DNA from: Pseudomonas asiatica
GTDB taxonomy: Bacteria > Pseudomonadota > Gammaproteobacteria > Pseudomonadales > Pseudomonadaceae
Direction of reading: 5' to 3'
DNA: 64,000 bases
NCBI RefSeq assembly: GCF_040214835.1
Contig: NZ_CP157874.1
Location: forward strand, 1,430,001 to 1,494,000
The notes below the pieces were generated by a model. The model searched no databases, had not been told where the DNA came from, and was given only the letters and a program-made list of their open reading frames with translations. The position numbers and the translations under genes are program-made. Every line of letters begins with the position of its first letter. The first letter of the stretch is position 1. Of the stretch, positions 11,818-21,893 are shown in pieces.

Positions 11818-12911
11818 TGTCCGAGCACGAACTGAAGGCGCTGCGCGTTCGCATCGACAGCCTCGACGAGAAGATCCTCGAGCTGATCAGCGAGCGCGCC
11901 CGTTGCGCCCAGGAAGTGGCCAAGGTCAAGACCGCCTCGTTGGCGGAAGGCGAAAAGCCGGTGTTCTACCGCCCCGAGCGTGAAGCAGCCGTGCTCAAGC
12001 GCGTGATGGAGCGCAACAAGGGCCCGCTGGACAACGAAGAGATGGCGCGGCTGTTCCGCGAAATCATGTCGTCGTGCCTGGCCCTGGAAGAGCCGCTGAA
12101 AATCGCCTACCTCGGCCCTGAAGGCACCTTCACCCAGGCCGCGGCCATGAAGCACTTCGGCCACGCGGTGATCAGCCGGCCGATGGCGGCCATCGACGAA
12201 GTGTTCCGCGAAGTGGCGGCCGGTGCCGTCAACTTCGGCGTGGTACCGGTGGAAAACTCCACCGAAGGCGCGGTCAGCCACACCCTGGACAGCTTCCTCG
12301 AGCACGACATGGTGATTTGCGGCGAGGTCGAGCTGCGCATCCACCACCACCTGCTGGTGGGCGAGAACACCAAGACCGACAGCATCACCCGCATCTACTC
12401 CCACGCCCAGTCGCTGGCCCAGTGCCGCAAGTGGCTGGACGCGCACTACCCGAACGTGGAGCGCGTGGCCGTGTCGAGCAATGCCGAGGCGGCCAAGCGG
12501 GTCAAGGGCGAGTGGAACTCGGCGGCGATCGCCGGCGACATGGCGGCCAACCTGTACGGTTTGACCCGCCTGGCCGAAAAGATCGAAGACCGCCCGGACA
12601 ACTCCACGCGCTTCCTGATGATCGGCAGCCAGGAAGTGCCGCCGACCGGCGACGACAAGACCTCGATCATCGTTTCGATGAGCAACAAGCCGGGTGCCTT
12701 GCACGAGCTGCTGGTACCGTTCCACCAGAACGGCATCGACCTGACTCGCATCGAGACCCGCCCATCGCGCAGCGGCAAGTGGACCTACGTGTTCTTCATC
12801 GACTTCGTCGGCCACCACCGCGACCCGCTGATCAAGGCGGTGCTCGAGCAGATCAGCCAGGAGGCTGTGGCGCTGAAGGTGCTGGGTTCGTATCCGAAGG
12901 CGGTGCTTTGA
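11817..12911 (+). CDS. pheA: PheA, chorismate mutase / prephenate dehydratase (P-protein)
   Basis: 364 residues. An AroQ-type chorismate mutase domain (about 1-90, 'LRVRIDSLDEKILELI') precedes the prephenate dehydratase domain (from 'KIAYLGPEGTFT' to the 'STRF' motif). A C-terminal ACT domain follows ('TSIIVSMSNKPGALHELL' and the phenylalanine-binding 'TRIETRPSR'), giving feedback control by phenylalanine. It overlaps serC by one base. In P. aeruginosa hisC2 follows pheA; here a REP pair lies in that place. Confidence 0.97.
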   Translation: MSEHELKALRVRIDSLDEKILELISERARCAQEVAKVKTASLAEGEKPVFYRPEREAAVLKRVMERNKGPLDNEEMARLFREIMSSCLALEEPLKIAYLGPEGTFTQAAAMKHFGHAVISRPMAAIDEVFREVAAGAVNFGVVPVENSTEGAVSHTLDSFLEHDMVICGEVELRIHHHLLVGENTKTDSITRIYSHAQSLAQCRKWLDAHYPNVERVAVSSNAEAAKRVKGEWNSAAIAGDMAANLYGLTRLAEKIEDRPDNSTRFLMIGSQEVPPTGDDKTSIIVSMSNKPGALHELLVPFHQNGIDLTRIETRPSRSGKWTYVFFIDFVGHHRDPLIKAVLEQISQEAVALKVLGSYPKAVL

Positions 12912-12923
12912 TTTGAGATGGTT

Positions 12924-13046
12924 GGGGCCGCTTCGCGCCCCGTCGCGACACAAGGCCGCTCCTACAGGTATTGTGCAGGCCTCGAAACTGTACTGGCCCC
13001 TGTAGGAGCGGCCTTGTGTCGCGATGGGCTGCAAGGCAGCCCCAAT
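12924..13046. repeat. REP inverted pair in the pheA-tyrA gap
   Basis: Facing copies of the 'TAGGAGCGGCCTTGTGTCGCGA' element fill most of the 178-base gap between pheA and tyrA-aroA. Confidence 0.85.
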
Positions 13047-13089
13047 GGCCCTCACAGGCTGTCTAGATTTCTGAACAGGGTTCGCACCA

Positions 13090-15330
13090 GTGGTAAATGC
13101 AGCAAAAACCAAACCCGCACCAATCATCAACCGCCTGGTCGTGGTCGGCCTCGGCCTGATCGGTGGCTCGTTCGCCAAGGGCCTGCGTGAAAGCGGCCTG
13201 TGCCGCGAAGTGGTCGGTGTCGACCTGGACGCGCCCTCGCGCAAGCAGGCCGTGGCCCTGGGCGTGGTCGACCGCTGCGAAGAAGACCTCGCTGCAGCCT
13301 GTGTCGGTGCCGATGTCATCCAGCTGGCCGTGCCGATCCTGGCCATGGAAAAACTGCTGGCCCGCCTGGCCCAGCTCGACCTTGGCGATGCTGTCATCAC
13401 CGACGTCGGCAGCGCCAAGGGCAACGTAGTGCGCGCCGCGCGGGAAGTGTTTGGGGGGCGCCTGCCGCGCTTCGTCCCCGGCCACCCCATCGCCGGCTCC
13501 GAGCAGAGCGGGGTAGAGGCCTCCAACGCCACCCTGTTCCGTCGGCACAAGGTCATCCTCACGCCGCTGGCCGAAACCGACCCGGCCGCCCTGGCCCTGG
13601 TCGACCGCCTGTGGCGCGAGCTGGGCGCCGATGTGGAGCACATGTCGGTCGAACGCCACGACGAAGTGCTTGCCGCCACCAGCCACCTGCCGCATCTGCT
13701 GGCCTTCGGCCTGGTCGATTCACTGGCCAAGCGCAATGAAAACCTCGAAATCTTCCGGTACGCTGCGGGAGGCTTCCGCGATTTCACGAGAATCGCCGGC
13801 AGCGACCCGACCATGTGGCACGACATCTTTCTCGCCAACCGCGACGCTGTCCTGCGCACGCTTGATACATATCGCAGCGATCTCGACGCCTTGCGCGACG
13901 CGATCGCTGAAGGGGACGGGCACCAGCTGCTGGGTGTATTCACCCGCGCACGCGTTGCCCGCGAGCATTTCAGTAAAATCCTGGCCCGCCGGGCCTATGT
14001 GGACGCTATGAACGCCAACGATCTGATTTTCCTGGCCCAACCGGGTGGCCGCCTGTCAGGGCGAATCCGCGTACCGGGCGACAAGTCGATTTCCCACCGC
14101 TCGATCATGCTCGGCTCGCTGGCCGAAGGCACCACCGAGGTCGAAGGCTTCCTCGAGGGTGAGGACGCGCTGGCGACCCTGCAGGCATTCCGTGACATGG
14201 GTGTGGTCATCGAAGGCCCGAACCACGGTCGCGTGACCATTCACGGTGTCGGCCTGCACGGCCTCAAGCCACCACCCGGGCCGCTGTATGTGGGCAACTC
14301 GGGTACCTCGATGCGCCTGCTTTCGGGCCTGCTGGCCGGCCAGCCGTTCGACGTGACCATGACCGGCGACGCTTCGCTGTCCAAGCGCCCTATGAACCGT
14401 GTGGCCAACCCGCTGCGCGAAATGGGTGCCGTGGTCGAGACCGGCCCTGAGGGCCGCCCGCCGCTGACCATCCGCGGTGGCCACAAGCTCAAGGCGCTGA
14501 CCTACACGCTGCCGATGGCCAGTGCCCAGGTCAAATCCTGCCTGCTGCTGGCCGGCCTGTACGCCGAAGGCAAGACCACCGTCACCGAGCCTGCGCCAAC
14601 CCGTGACCACACCGAGCGCATGCTGCGCGGCTTCGGCTACAGCGTCGACAGCAACGGCCCGGTGGCCTCGCTGCAGTCCGGCGGCAAGCTCACTGCCACC
14701 CGTATCGAAGTGCCGGCCGACATTTCCTCGGCGGCGTTCTTCCTGGTGGCGGCGTCCATCGCCGAAGGCTCCGAACTGGTGCTGGAGCACGTTGGCATCA
14801 ACCCGACCCGTACCGGCGTGATCGACATCCTGCGCCTGATGGGCGGCGACATCACCCTGGAAAACCAGCGTGAAGTCGGCGGCGAGCCGGTGGCCGACCT
14901 GCGTGTGCGTGGTGCCAAGCTGAAGGGTATCGACATCCCTGAAGAGCTGGTGCCACTGGCCATCGACGAGTTCCCGGTGTTGTTCGTCGCCGCTGCCTGT
15001 GCCGAAGGGCGTACCGTGCTGCGTGGTGCCGAAGAGCTGCGTGTGAAGGAATCCGACCGTATCCAGGTCATGGCCGACGGCCTGATCACCCTGGGCATCA
15101 AGTGCGAGCCGACCCCGGACGGCATCATCATCGACGGCGGCCAGTTGGGTGGCGGCGAAGTGCATGGCCACGGTGACCACCGTATCGCCATGGCCTTCAG
15201 CGTTGCCTCGCTGCGCGCCAGCGCACCGATCCGCATCCACGATTGCGCCAACGTCGCCACCTCGTTCCCCAACTTCCTGGCGCTGTGCGCCGAAGTGGGC
15301 ATCCGCGTGGCGGAAGAGGGCAAGTCGTGA
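13090..15330 (+). CDS. aroA: Fused TyrA-AroA: prephenate/arogenate dehydrogenase and EPSP synthase
   Basis: 746 residues, a natural fusion known in Pseudomonas. Residues 1 to about 300 are the NAD-dependent prephenate (cyclohexadienyl) dehydrogenase, with [12 protein letters not shown] and [11 protein letters not shown]. AroA begins about Met307 (base 14008), with [20 protein letters not shown] and [15 protein letters not shown]. All four motifs used to define class II, glyphosate-tolerant EPSP synthases occur (RDHTE, GDKSI, SAQVK, NPTRT), although the position equivalent to E. coli Gly96 is Gly. The GTG start at 13090 is the only reasonable one, but its ribosome site is poor. The stop overlaps the cmk start (GTGA). 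Confidence 0.95.
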   Translation: MVNAAKTKPAPIINRLVVVGLGLIGGSFAKGLRESGLCREVVGVDLDAPSRKQAVALGVVDRCEEDLAAACVGADVIQLAVPILAMEKLLARLAQLDLGDAVITDVGSAKGNVVRAAREVFGGRLPRFVPGHPIAGSEQSGVEASNATLFRRHKVILTPLAETDPAALALVDRLWRELGADVEHMSVERHDEVLAATSHLPHLLAFGLVDSLAKRNENLEIFRYAAGGFRDFTRIAGSDPTMWHDIFLANRDAVLRTLDTYRSDLDALRDAIAEGDGHQLLGVFTRARVAREHFSKILARRAYVDAMNANDLIFLAQPGGRLSGRIRVPGDKSISHRSIMLGSLAEGTTEVEGFLEGEDALATLQAFRDMGVVIEGPNHGRVTIHGVGLHGLKPPPGPLYVGNSGTSMRLLSGLLAGQPFDVTMTGDASLSKRPMNRVANPLREMGAVVETGPEGRPPLTIRGGHKLKALTYTLPMASAQVKSCLLLAGLYAEGKTTVTEPAPTRDHTERMLRGFGYSVDSNGPVASLQSGGKLTATRIEVPADISSAAFFLVAASIAEGSELVLEHVGINPTRTGVIDILRLMGGDITLENQREVGGEPVADLRVRGAKLKGIDIPEELVPLAIDEFPVLFVAAACAEGRTVLRGAEELRVKESDRIQVMADGLITLGIKCEPTPDGIIIDGGQLGGGEVHGHGDHRIAMAFSVASLRASAPIRIHDCANVATSFPNFLALCAEVGIRVAEEGKS

Positions 15331-16013
15331 GTGCCCTGGCGCCAGTCATCACCATCGACGGGCCAAGCGGTTCGGGCAAGGGTACGGTCGCCGGGCTGCT
15401 GGCCCGCGAGCTGGGCTGGAAGTTGCTGGACTCTGGCGCGCTGTACCGTCTGCTGGCGTTCAACGCCAGCAACCACGGCGTCGACCTGACCAACGAAGAG
15501 TTGCTGACCAAGCTTGCCGCCCATCTGGATGTGCAGTTCATCGCCGCCGAGCCCGGTAAGCTGCAACAGATCATCCTCGAGGGCGAGGACGTCAGCAACG
15601 TCATCCGCACCGAAACCGTCGGCGCCGGTGCCTCGATGGTTGCTTCGCTGCCGGCCGTGCGTGATGCGCTGCTGGTGCGCCAGCGCGAATTCCGCGAGGC
15701 GCCGGGCCTGATCGCCGACGGTCGCGACATGGGCACCGTGGTGTTCCCGGACGCGCCGTTGAAAGTCTTCCTCACCGCCAGCGCGGAGGAGCGGGCGCGT
15801 CGCCGCTACCTGCAGTTGAAGGGCAAGGGTGAAGATGTTAGTCTGTCGAGTCTGCTGGATGAGATTCGTGCGCGTGATGAGCGCGACACCCAACGTGCAG
15901 TGGCCCCGCTGAAGCCAGCGGTCGATGCCATTCAGTTGGACTCTACCGAGTTGTCCATCGAGCAGGTGTTGCAACGTATCAGGAGCGAGATCGCACTGCG
16001 CGACCTTCTCTGA
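15327..16013 (+). CDS. cmk: Cmk, cytidylate kinase
   Basis: 228 residues. It phosphorylates CMP and dCMP to the diphosphates. The P-loop is GPSGSGKGT near the N-terminus, '[13 protein letters not shown]' is the CMP-binding motif, and '[10 protein letters not shown]' is the lid. The GTG at 15327 overlaps the aroA stop in a GTGA and has GAAGAGGG upstream. It is usually co-transcribed with rpsA, which follows. Confidence 0.96.
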   Translation: MSALAPVITIDGPSGSGKGTVAGLLARELGWKLLDSGALYRLLAFNASNHGVDLTNEELLTKLAAHLDVQFIAAEPGKLQQIILEGEDVSNVIRTETVGAGASMVASLPAVRDALLVRQREFREAPGLIADGRDMGTVVFPDAPLKVFLTASAEERARRRYLQLKGKGEDVSLSSLLDEIRARDERDTQRAVAPLKPAVDAIQLDSTELSIEQVLQRIRSEIALRDLL

Positions 16014-16137
16014 TAGCCAGGAAAGCAGGCAGGGGCACCAGTCAACGTCCTGCCGGCTTTCCTTTACTTAAAACAAACCCACATTGTCTGGAATGTGGCT
16101 ATGGGCGTCTGTTTCGCCCGAATCTACAGGAATTAAA

Positions 16138-17814
16138 ATGAGCGAAAGCTTTGCAGAACTCTTTGAAGAAAGCCTGAAAACCCTCAATCTTCAGCCGGGT
16201 GCCATCATCACCGGTATCGTTGTCGACATCGACGGCGACTGGGTTACCGTACACGCTGGCCTGAAGTCCGAGGGCGTCATCCCGCTCGAGCAGTTCTACA
16301 ACGAAGCTGGCGAGCTGACCATCAAGGTCGGTGACGAAGTTCACGTTGCGCTGGACGCGGTCGAAGACGGCTTTGGCGAAACCAAACTGTCCCGTGAAAA
16401 AGCCAAGCGCGCCGAGTGCTGGATTGTTCTGGAAGCAGCTTTCGCCGCCGAAGAAGTGGTCAAGGGCGTTATCAACGGTAAGGTTAAGGGCGGCTTCACT
16501 GTCGACGTTAACGGCATCCGTGCGTTCCTGCCGGGCTCCCTGGTTGATGTCCGCCCTGTGCGCGACACCACCCACCTGGAAGGCAAAGAGCTGGAATTCA
16601 AGGTCATCAAGCTGGACCAGAAGCGCAACAACGTTGTCGTTTCCCGTCGCAGCGTGCTGGAAGCCGAGAACAGCGCCGAGCGCGAAGCCCTGCTGGAAAC
16701 CCTGCAGGAAGGCCAACAGGTCAAGGGTATCGTCAAGAACCTCACCGACTACGGCGCCTTCGTGGACCTGGGCGGTATCGACGGCCTGCTGCACATCACC
16801 GACATGGCTTGGAAGCGCATCAAGCACCCATCGGAAATCGTTAACGTTGGCGACGAAGTCGACGTACGCGTTCTGAAGTTCGACCGTGAGCGCAACCGCG
16901 TTTCGCTGGGTCTGAAGCAGATGGGCGAAGATCCGTGGGTAGCTATCACTGCCCGTTACCCAGAAGGTACTCGCGTACAGGCTCGCGTTACCAACCTGAC
17001 CGACTACGGCTGCTTCGCTGAGCTGGAAGAAGGCGTTGAAGGTCTGGTACACGTTTCCGAAATGGACTGGACCAACAAGAACATCCACCCGTCGAAAGTC
17101 GTTCAGGTTGGCGACGAAGTGGAAGTCATGGTTCTGGACATCGACGAAGAGCGTCGTCGTATCTCCCTGGGCATCAAGCAGTGCAAGTCCAACCCATGGG
17201 AAGACTTCTCCGGCCAGTTCAACAAGGGTGACAAGATCACCGGTACCATCAAGTCGATCACCGACTTCGGTATCTTCATCGGCCTGGACGGCGGCATCGA
17301 CGGTCTGGTTCACCTGTCCGACATCTCCTGGAACGAAACCGGCGAAGAAGCCGTGCGTCGTTTCAAGAAGGGCGACGAGCTGGAAACCGTCATCCTGTCG
17401 GTCGACCCAGAGCGCGAGCGCATCTCCCTGGGCATCAAGCAGCTGGAAGACGATCCATTCTCCAACTTCGTTGCTGTCAATGACAAGGGCGCTATCGTCA
17501 AGGGCATCGTGAAAGAAGTTGACGCCAAAGGCGCCATCGTCACTCTGGCCGACGACATCGAAGCTACTCTGAAAGCTTCCGAAATCAGCCGTGACCGCGT
17601 TGAAGACGCGCGTAACGTCCTGAAGGAAGGCGAAGAGATCGAAGCCAAGATCATCAGCGTTGACCGCAAGTCCCGCGTTATCAGCCTGTCCATCAAGTCG
17701 AAGGACGATGCTGAAGAGCGCGAAGCCATCCAGAGCCTGAAAAACGCTCCGGAAGCGGCTGCCGACACCACCATGGCTGCGCTGCTGCGCGAAGCAATGG
17801 CCAAGCAGAACTGA
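16138..17814 (+). CDS. rpsA: RpsA, 30S ribosomal protein S1
   Basis: 558 residues. Six S1 (OB-fold) repeats are visible; repeats 3-6 carry the typical 'G.V....[18 protein letters not shown]' pattern. It binds mRNA on the small subunit and assists initiation. The ATG at 16138 gives [13 protein letters not shown], the standard start, with ACAGGA upstream. A frame open from 16084 is not supported by a ribosome site. Codon use is strongly biased, as expected for a highly expressed gene. Confidence 0.98.
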   Translation: MSESFAELFEESLKTLNLQPGAIITGIVVDIDGDWVTVHAGLKSEGVIPLEQFYNEAGELTIKVGDEVHVALDAVEDGFGETKLSREKAKRAECWIVLEAAFAAEEVVKGVINGKVKGGFTVDVNGIRAFLPGSLVDVRPVRDTTHLEGKELEFKVIKLDQKRNNVVVSRRSVLEAENSAEREALLETLQEGQQVKGIVKNLTDYGAFVDLGGIDGLLHITDMAWKRIKHPSEIVNVGDEVDVRVLKFDRERNRVSLGLKQMGEDPWVAITARYPEGTRVQARVTNLTDYGCFAELEEGVEGLVHVSEMDWTNKNIHPSKVVQVGDEVEVMVLDIDEERRRISLGIKQCKSNPWEDFSGQFNKGDKITGTIKSITDFGIFIGLDGGIDGLVHLSDISWNETGEEAVRRFKKGDELETVILSVDPERERISLGIKQLEDDPFSNFVAVNDKGAIVKGIVKEVDAKGAIVTLADDIEATLKASEISRDRVEDARNVLKEGEEIEAKIISVDRKSRVISLSIKSKDDAEEREAIQSLKNAPEAAADTTMAALLREAMAKQN

Positions 17815-17830
17815 GTTCTGTTTGATCGGT

Positions 17831-17864
17831 AAAAAAGGGCGACCCTCGGGTCGCCCTTTTTTTA
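17831..17864 (+). terminator. Intrinsic terminator of rpsA
   Basis: A-tract, stem GGGCGACC/GGTCGCCC with loop CTCG, then a run of seven Ts. A textbook rho-independent terminator directly after rpsA. Confidence 0.95.
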
Positions 17865-17892
17865 TGTCGGAAATGGTCCATATCGGAGGTGG

Positions 17893-18960
17893 ATGATGTT
17901 GATGTTTGGCGACGTCATGAAAGGTCGCGGGCGTTATAACAATTTCCTGGTCATCAGGTTGCTGGCGGCAACCGCTGTGGTAGTTGGGCATTCCTTTGCG
18001 TTGTCCTACCTGGAGTGCCTGAGTTGTGCCGACCCGGCGTTGCTGCTGGGTATGCCGGTGCCGGTTCACAGCCTGGGCGTTGAAGTGTTCTTCATGGTCA
18101 GCGGGTTCTTGATCGCTGCCAGTGGTGAGCGCAATGGTGCACGGGATTTCTACCTGGCGCGCGCACTGAGGATCTTGCCTGGTTTGCTGGTGTGTCTGCT
18201 GCTCATGGCCTTTGTGCTGGGGCCAGTGGTTACCTCGTTGCCGCTTGCCGAGTATTTCTCGAAAGGCCAGGTTTACAAGTACGTCTACAGCCCGCTGTTG
18301 ATATTCAAGGATGCCCAGTTCGTGCTGCCCGGCGTGAGTTTTACTCCGAGGTTTCATGGGGTTTCGGTCAATGGCAGTTTGTGGACCATTCCGCTGGAAA
18401 TGCGCATGTACCTGGTGCTGGGGGTATTGGTGCTGGTGGCCAGGGTTTGTCGATGGCCGATGGCAGGGCTGACGCTGGCGGCGCTGGTGATTGCGCTGGG
18501 GCTGCATACCCTGCATCCGGCTTATGGGGAGTACCCATTCAAGTTGGTGGTGTGTTTCCTGGCGGGTTCGGCGTTCTATTCGTGCCGGGCGGTGATCCCG
18601 CATGGGTGGTGGCTGCTGCTTGCCTGCGCCGGATTGTTCTTGCTGAGCAAGGGTGGGCGCTTCGAGGTGTTTACCTGCGCCATCCTGACGCTTTACGGCA
18701 CGTTGTACTTTGCTTACTGCCCGCAGGTGAAGCTGCCTTCGTTGGTGCAGGATTACTCGTACGGTATCTACCTGTATGCATTTCCGATCCAGCAAGTGTT
18801 GGCGGGGGCCATGCCATGGGCCGGTCCCTACTGGTTGATGTTGGCTGCGGTGCCGGCGTCGTGGTTTGCGGGCTATGTTTCGTGGGAGCTGGTAGAGAAG
18901 CCTGCCTTGGCGATGCGCAAACGCTTTTCCCGAGCGGGTTCCCGGCAGCAATTGGCATAG
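17893..18960 (+). CDS. Acyltransferase family 3 membrane protein
   Basis: 355 residues with about ten hydrophobic helices. It has the acyltransferase-3 signatures: an early 'VVVGHSFALS' histidine, 'LGVEVFFMVSGFLI', and 'LARALRILPGLLVCLL' with its arginine. Members transfer acyl groups to sugars of LPS, exopolysaccharide or peptidoglycan, but the acceptor is not known here. Two ATGs (17893, 17896) follow a good CGGAGG. It lies between the rpsA terminator and the ihfB region on its own promoter, and is the gene nearest the O-antigen locus outside ihfB, so O-antigen modification is a reasonable guess. Confidence 0.85.
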   Translation: MMLMFGDVMKGRGRYNNFLVIRLLAATAVVVGHSFALSYLECLSCADPALLLGMPVPVHSLGVEVFFMVSGFLIAASGERNGARDFYLARALRILPGLLVCLLLMAFVLGPVVTSLPLAEYFSKGQVYKYVYSPLLIFKDAQFVLPGVSFTPRFHGVSVNGSLWTIPLEMRMYLVLGVLVLVARVCRWPMAGLTLAALVIALGLHTLHPAYGEYPFKLVVCFLAGSAFYSCRAVIPHGWWLLLACAGLFLLSKGGRFEVFTCAILTLYGTLYFAYCPQVKLPSLVQDYSYGIYLYAFPIQQVLAGAMPWAGPYWLMLAAVPASWFAGYVSWELVEKPALAMRKRFSRAGSRQQLA

Positions 18961-19420
18961 GCGTCCGGGTTCCAGCAGCTGGCGTGTCCGCCCCCCCCCT
19001 CAGTGGGATAATGGTGTGTCCACCTCTCCGGAAACTGGCGCGATCCCTCTGTGGAAGCGGGTTCACCCGCGAACACCGGCGTAGCCGGTGCCATCCATGG
19101 CATCGCCCGCTCTTACAGAAGGTGGTGTAGCCTTCAAGGCATGTGCTGCCTCAGTGGTATTACGGTGTGCCCAACTCTCCAGAAACTGGCGCGATCCCCT
19201 GTGGTAGCGGACATGCCCGCGAAGCAGGCGACGCGATGGATGGCACCGGCTACGCCGGTGTTCGCGGGTGAACCCGCTCCCACAGAGGGTGGTGTGGCCT
19301 TCAAGGCATGTGCTGCCTCAGTGGTATATCGGTGTGCCCCACCTTTCCGGAAGCTGGCGCGATCCCCTGTGGGGGCTGGCTTGCCGGCGATGAGGACGGG
19401 CCTGCCAGGCGCCGCCAGCT
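18961..19420 (+). repeat. Three-copy imperfect direct repeat containing REP-like palindromes
   Basis: The sequence 'GAAACTGGCGCGATCC' with surrounding bases recurs at about 19031, 19182 and 19350 (the third copy with GAAGCTGG). The linked 'GGTGGTGTAGCCTTCAAGGC' recurs at about 19121 and 19288. Each unit ends in a REP-like hairpin of the form GTGGGAGCGGGTTCACCCGC; the second and third units carry diverged hairpins. Periods are about 151 and 168 bases. There is no coding potential. The rest of the gap to 19549 is the AT-rich ihfB leader. Confidence 0.75.
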
Positions 19421-19549
19421 AGACCATCCCTGTAAAACTTCAATCTTGAATTTTTTTATTAAGTCAAGAACCACCCTGTTCAAATCCCTCCCAGCGTGCT
19501 ACAAACTGGTTAAGCAATGATCTAGCTGCTTGATAACGAAGGGAAAAAT

Positions 19550-19849
19550 ATGACGAAGTCGGAGCTGATCGAACGTATTGTCACCCATCAGGGGCTGCTC
19601 TCGTCCAAGGACGTGGAGCTGGCCATCAAGACCATGCTTGAGCAGATGTCACAATGCCTTGCCACTGGCGATCGCATCGAGATCCGCGGTTTTGGCAGCT
19701 TCTCGCTGCACTATCGCGCCCCTCGCGTAGGCCGTAACCCGAAGACCGGCCAGTCGGTCAGCCTCGAAGGCAAGTTCGTGCCGCACTTCAAGCCTGGCAA
19801 GGAGTTGCGCGATCGGGTCAATGAAGAAGAACATGAGGCCCACACCTGA
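19550..19849 (+). CDS. ihfB: IhfB (HimD), integration host factor beta subunit
   Basis: 99 residues of the HU/IHF family. The DNA-inserting beta-arm reads '[10 protein letters not shown]', and '[11 protein letters not shown]' is the family signature. It forms a heterodimer with IhfA that bends DNA at specific sites. The ATG follows AAGGGAAAAAT. In Pseudomonas this gene marks the left border of the O-antigen locus, as it does here. Confidence 0.97.
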   Translation: MTKSELIERIVTHQGLLSSKDVELAIKTMLEQMSQCLATGDRIEIRGFGSFSLHYRAPRVGRNPKTGQSVSLEGKFVPHFKPGKELRDRVNEEEHEAHT

Positions 19850-19868
19850 TTCCACAAGGAGCAATCTG

Positions 19869-20132
19869 ATGCGTAACCTCAAGCGCGCCCTGGCGGCGGT
19901 GTTCGTGCTGCTGTTGGCGGCTGTGGTGCTGTTCTTCGTGCTGGAGAACCAGCAAACCGTCTCGTTGGTCCTGTTCGGTTGGGCAGCCCCGGCCGTGCCA
20001 GTCGCCGTGCTGGTCCTGGCCGCCCTGGTCATTGGCCTGGCAGTCGGGCCGCTGCTGGGTGCCTACGGCGTGCAGCGCAGCAAGCGCAAGATCAGGGCTT
20101 CTGCCCGCCAGGCAGCACTGAACGGTAACTAA
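19869..20132 (+). CDS. LapA/YciS-domain (DUF1049) inner-membrane protein
   Basis: 87 residues. Two hydrophobic helices (about 8-28 and 40-63) are separated by 'ENQQTVSLVLFGW', the DUF1049 (lipopolysaccharide assembly protein A domain) signature, and a basic tail 'RSKRKIRASAR' follows. In E. coli the homologue works with LapB in regulating LPS synthesis; no lapB follows here. The ATG at 19869 follows AAGGAG, 19 bases after ihfB. The P. putida adhesin also called LapA is unrelated, so I give no symbol. Confidence 0.85.
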   Translation: MRNLKRALAAVFVLLLAAVVLFFVLENQQTVSLVLFGWAAPAVPVAVLVLAALVIGLAVGPLLGAYGVQRSKRKIRASARQAALNGN

Positions 20133-20234
20133 GGATATTTCCTACAACTGTTTGGGAAAGTCTCACCTATGCCTGTACCGGCCGTCATGGAGTAATAACG
20201 CACTTCATTTTCGGCCCAGGCGAGTGTGCGCAGC

Positions 20235-21659
20235 ATGGAATATCCTGTCCTTTCCCATCACGGTGGTGCCCGTGGCGTCACCGGCTCATGCCATCAACTG
20301 CACCTCGCCCCGTCCACCAGCCTGCTGATCGACTGCGGCCTGGAGCAGGGCGCCGAGGCCGCGCCAGGCGCAGCATCGGCACCGTTGGGCTTCGACGTGC
20401 AGGGTATTCAGGCCCTGGTCATCACCCATGTGCATCTCGACCATGTAGGTCGCATTCCGGCATTGCTGGCTGCCGGCTACCGTGGCCCGATCCTGTGCAG
20501 CGAGCCGTCCGCCCGGCTGCTGCCTCTGGTGCTGGAAGATGCCTACAAACTGAGTATCAGCAGTGAGCCCGCCCAAGTGGCGAGGTACCTGGAGTTCATC
20601 CGCGACCTGATCGTGCCGGTGCCTTTCGAGCAGTGGCACACCCTGGTCGAGCGCCCCGGCCTCGGTTGCCGCATTCGCCTGCAGCGCGCTGGTCATCTGC
20701 TGGGTTCGGCCTATGTCGAATGCGATGTGCAGCGTGAACAAGCCAATACCCGATATGTGTTCTCCGGTGACCTTGGCGCCGGTGGCAACCCTTTGCTGCG
20801 CCCTGTGCTGCCCCCGGAACGGGCCGATGTGCTGGTACTGGAAAGCACCTACGGCGACCGCCTGCACCCGCCTGCAGGCGACCGGCAGCAGCGGCTGGAA
20901 GCGGCCATCGACCGCGCCCTTGCCGACCAGGGCACGCTGCTCATTCCGGCCTTCAGTCTCGGCCGCACCCAGGAGCTGCTGTACGAGCTCGAAGGCATTC
21001 TTCATCGCAAGGCCTTGCTGAACAAGGCCGGCCCGGCCTCCGAGGGCGACCCGCTCGACTGGTCACAGCTGCCCATCATCCTTGACTCACCATTGGCCCA
21101 GCGCATTACCGGTGTGTACCGGGAGTTGCACGACTACTGGGATGCCGAAGCCAGGGCGCGCCTGGCAGAAGGGCGCGACCCGCTTGGCTTCAGCCAGTTG
21201 ATCAGCGTGGACACCCATGCCCGCCACCAGCAGGTGGTCAATTACCTGAAGAGCACCGGGCGGCCGGCGATCGTGATTGCTGGCAATGGCATGTGTTCGG
21301 GTGGGCGCATCGTCAATTACCTCAAGGCCATGCTCGGGGATCCGCGGCACGAGGTGATGTTTATCGGTTATCAGGCCAAGGGCACGCCGGGCGCGGTGAT
21401 ACAGGCGAGTGAAGGGGCGGAAGGGTTTGTGCAGATTGATCTGGATGGGCGGATGTATGAGGTGCGCGCAAAAGTCGTAACCTTGCCGGGCTACTCTGGT
21501 CATGCGGATCAGCAGGGGTTGGTTAGCTTCGCGCTGGATGGTGCGAAAGCCGCAAGGAAGGTTGTGCTGGTACATGGAGAAGCTCGGGCGAAATCAGCTT
21601 TGGCCGAAGCATTAAGCAAGCGCGGCGGTAGGGAGGTCGACGTCATGGTTGCCCAGTAG
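20235..21659 (+). CDS. MBL-fold / beta-CASP RNA-processing hydrolase family protein
   Basis: 474 residues. The metallo-beta-lactamase motif HxHxDH is in 'ITHVHLDHVG', further metal ligands are in 'SGDLG', and a beta-CASP domain follows ('ESTYGDRLHPPAGDRQQRLE', 'IPAFSLGRTQELL', 'GNGMCSGGRIVNYL', 'GYSGHADQ'). This is the CPSF/Ysh1-like family of RNA nucleases; the bacterial substrate is undefined. The ATG at 20235 is preferred to a GTG three codons earlier. It is regularly found beside ihfB and wzz in Pseudomonas, without a known role in O-antigen synthesis. Confidence 0.88.
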   Translation: MEYPVLSHHGGARGVTGSCHQLHLAPSTSLLIDCGLEQGAEAAPGAASAPLGFDVQGIQALVITHVHLDHVGRIPALLAAGYRGPILCSEPSARLLPLVLEDAYKLSISSEPAQVARYLEFIRDLIVPVPFEQWHTLVERPGLGCRIRLQRAGHLLGSAYVECDVQREQANTRYVFSGDLGAGGNPLLRPVLPPERADVLVLESTYGDRLHPPAGDRQQRLEAAIDRALADQGTLLIPAFSLGRTQELLYELEGILHRKALLNKAGPASEGDPLDWSQLPIILDSPLAQRITGVYRELHDYWDAEARARLAEGRDPLGFSQLISVDTHARHQQVVNYLKSTGRPAIVIAGNGMCSGGRIVNYLKAMLGDPRHEVMFIGYQAKGTPGAVIQASEGAEGFVQIDLDGRMYEVRAKVVTLPGYSGHADQQGLVSFALDGAKAARKVVLVHGEARAKSALAEALSKRGGREVDVMVAQ

Positions 21660-21702
21660 CGAGCCGCAGGCCGTCGGCTCGTGGGGCGGCGGTGGAACTT
21701 TG

Positions 21703-21733
21703 TTGACGGTATCTTTCTCTTAGATCGGATAAG
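21703..21733 (+). promoter_or_regulatory. Candidate promoter upstream of wzz
   Basis: TTGACG at 21703-21708 and GATAAG at 21728-21733 with a 19-base spacer lie in the gap between the MBL gene and wzz, where transcription of the O-antigen operon would be expected to begin. The match is weak. Confidence 0.25.
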
Positions 21734-21893
21734 TGCTAAAGCTGTAGGTCGTTTCGAGCGGTCTGCGGTGGATGAGCAAAATGCCGCTACGCTTAGCTTC
21801 AGCTGGTCTTTCGTCAGGTCAGCTGCAGCCAAGGCTAAGCCTGGCTGACATAGGAATCATGCAAATGGCCGGATCTAAGGAAAACGAGAACAA

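Noticed and set aside
16099..18951. A 950-codon frame antisense to rpsA and the acyltransferase
   Set aside because: Spans two unrelated genes and both sides of a terminator; no ribosome site and no domain.
19869..20132. Calling this gene lapA by analogy with the P. putida biofilm adhesin
   Set aside because: It is an 87-residue DUF1049 membrane protein; the adhesin LapA is a giant repeat protein. The shared name is accidental.
21624..21631. GGCGGTAG, identical to the core of the ops element that recruits RfaH, upstream of wzz
   Set aside because: It lies inside the end of the MBL-fold gene, lacks the rest of a JUMPstart sequence, and an 8-base match is expected by chance in 64 kb of GC-rich DNA.
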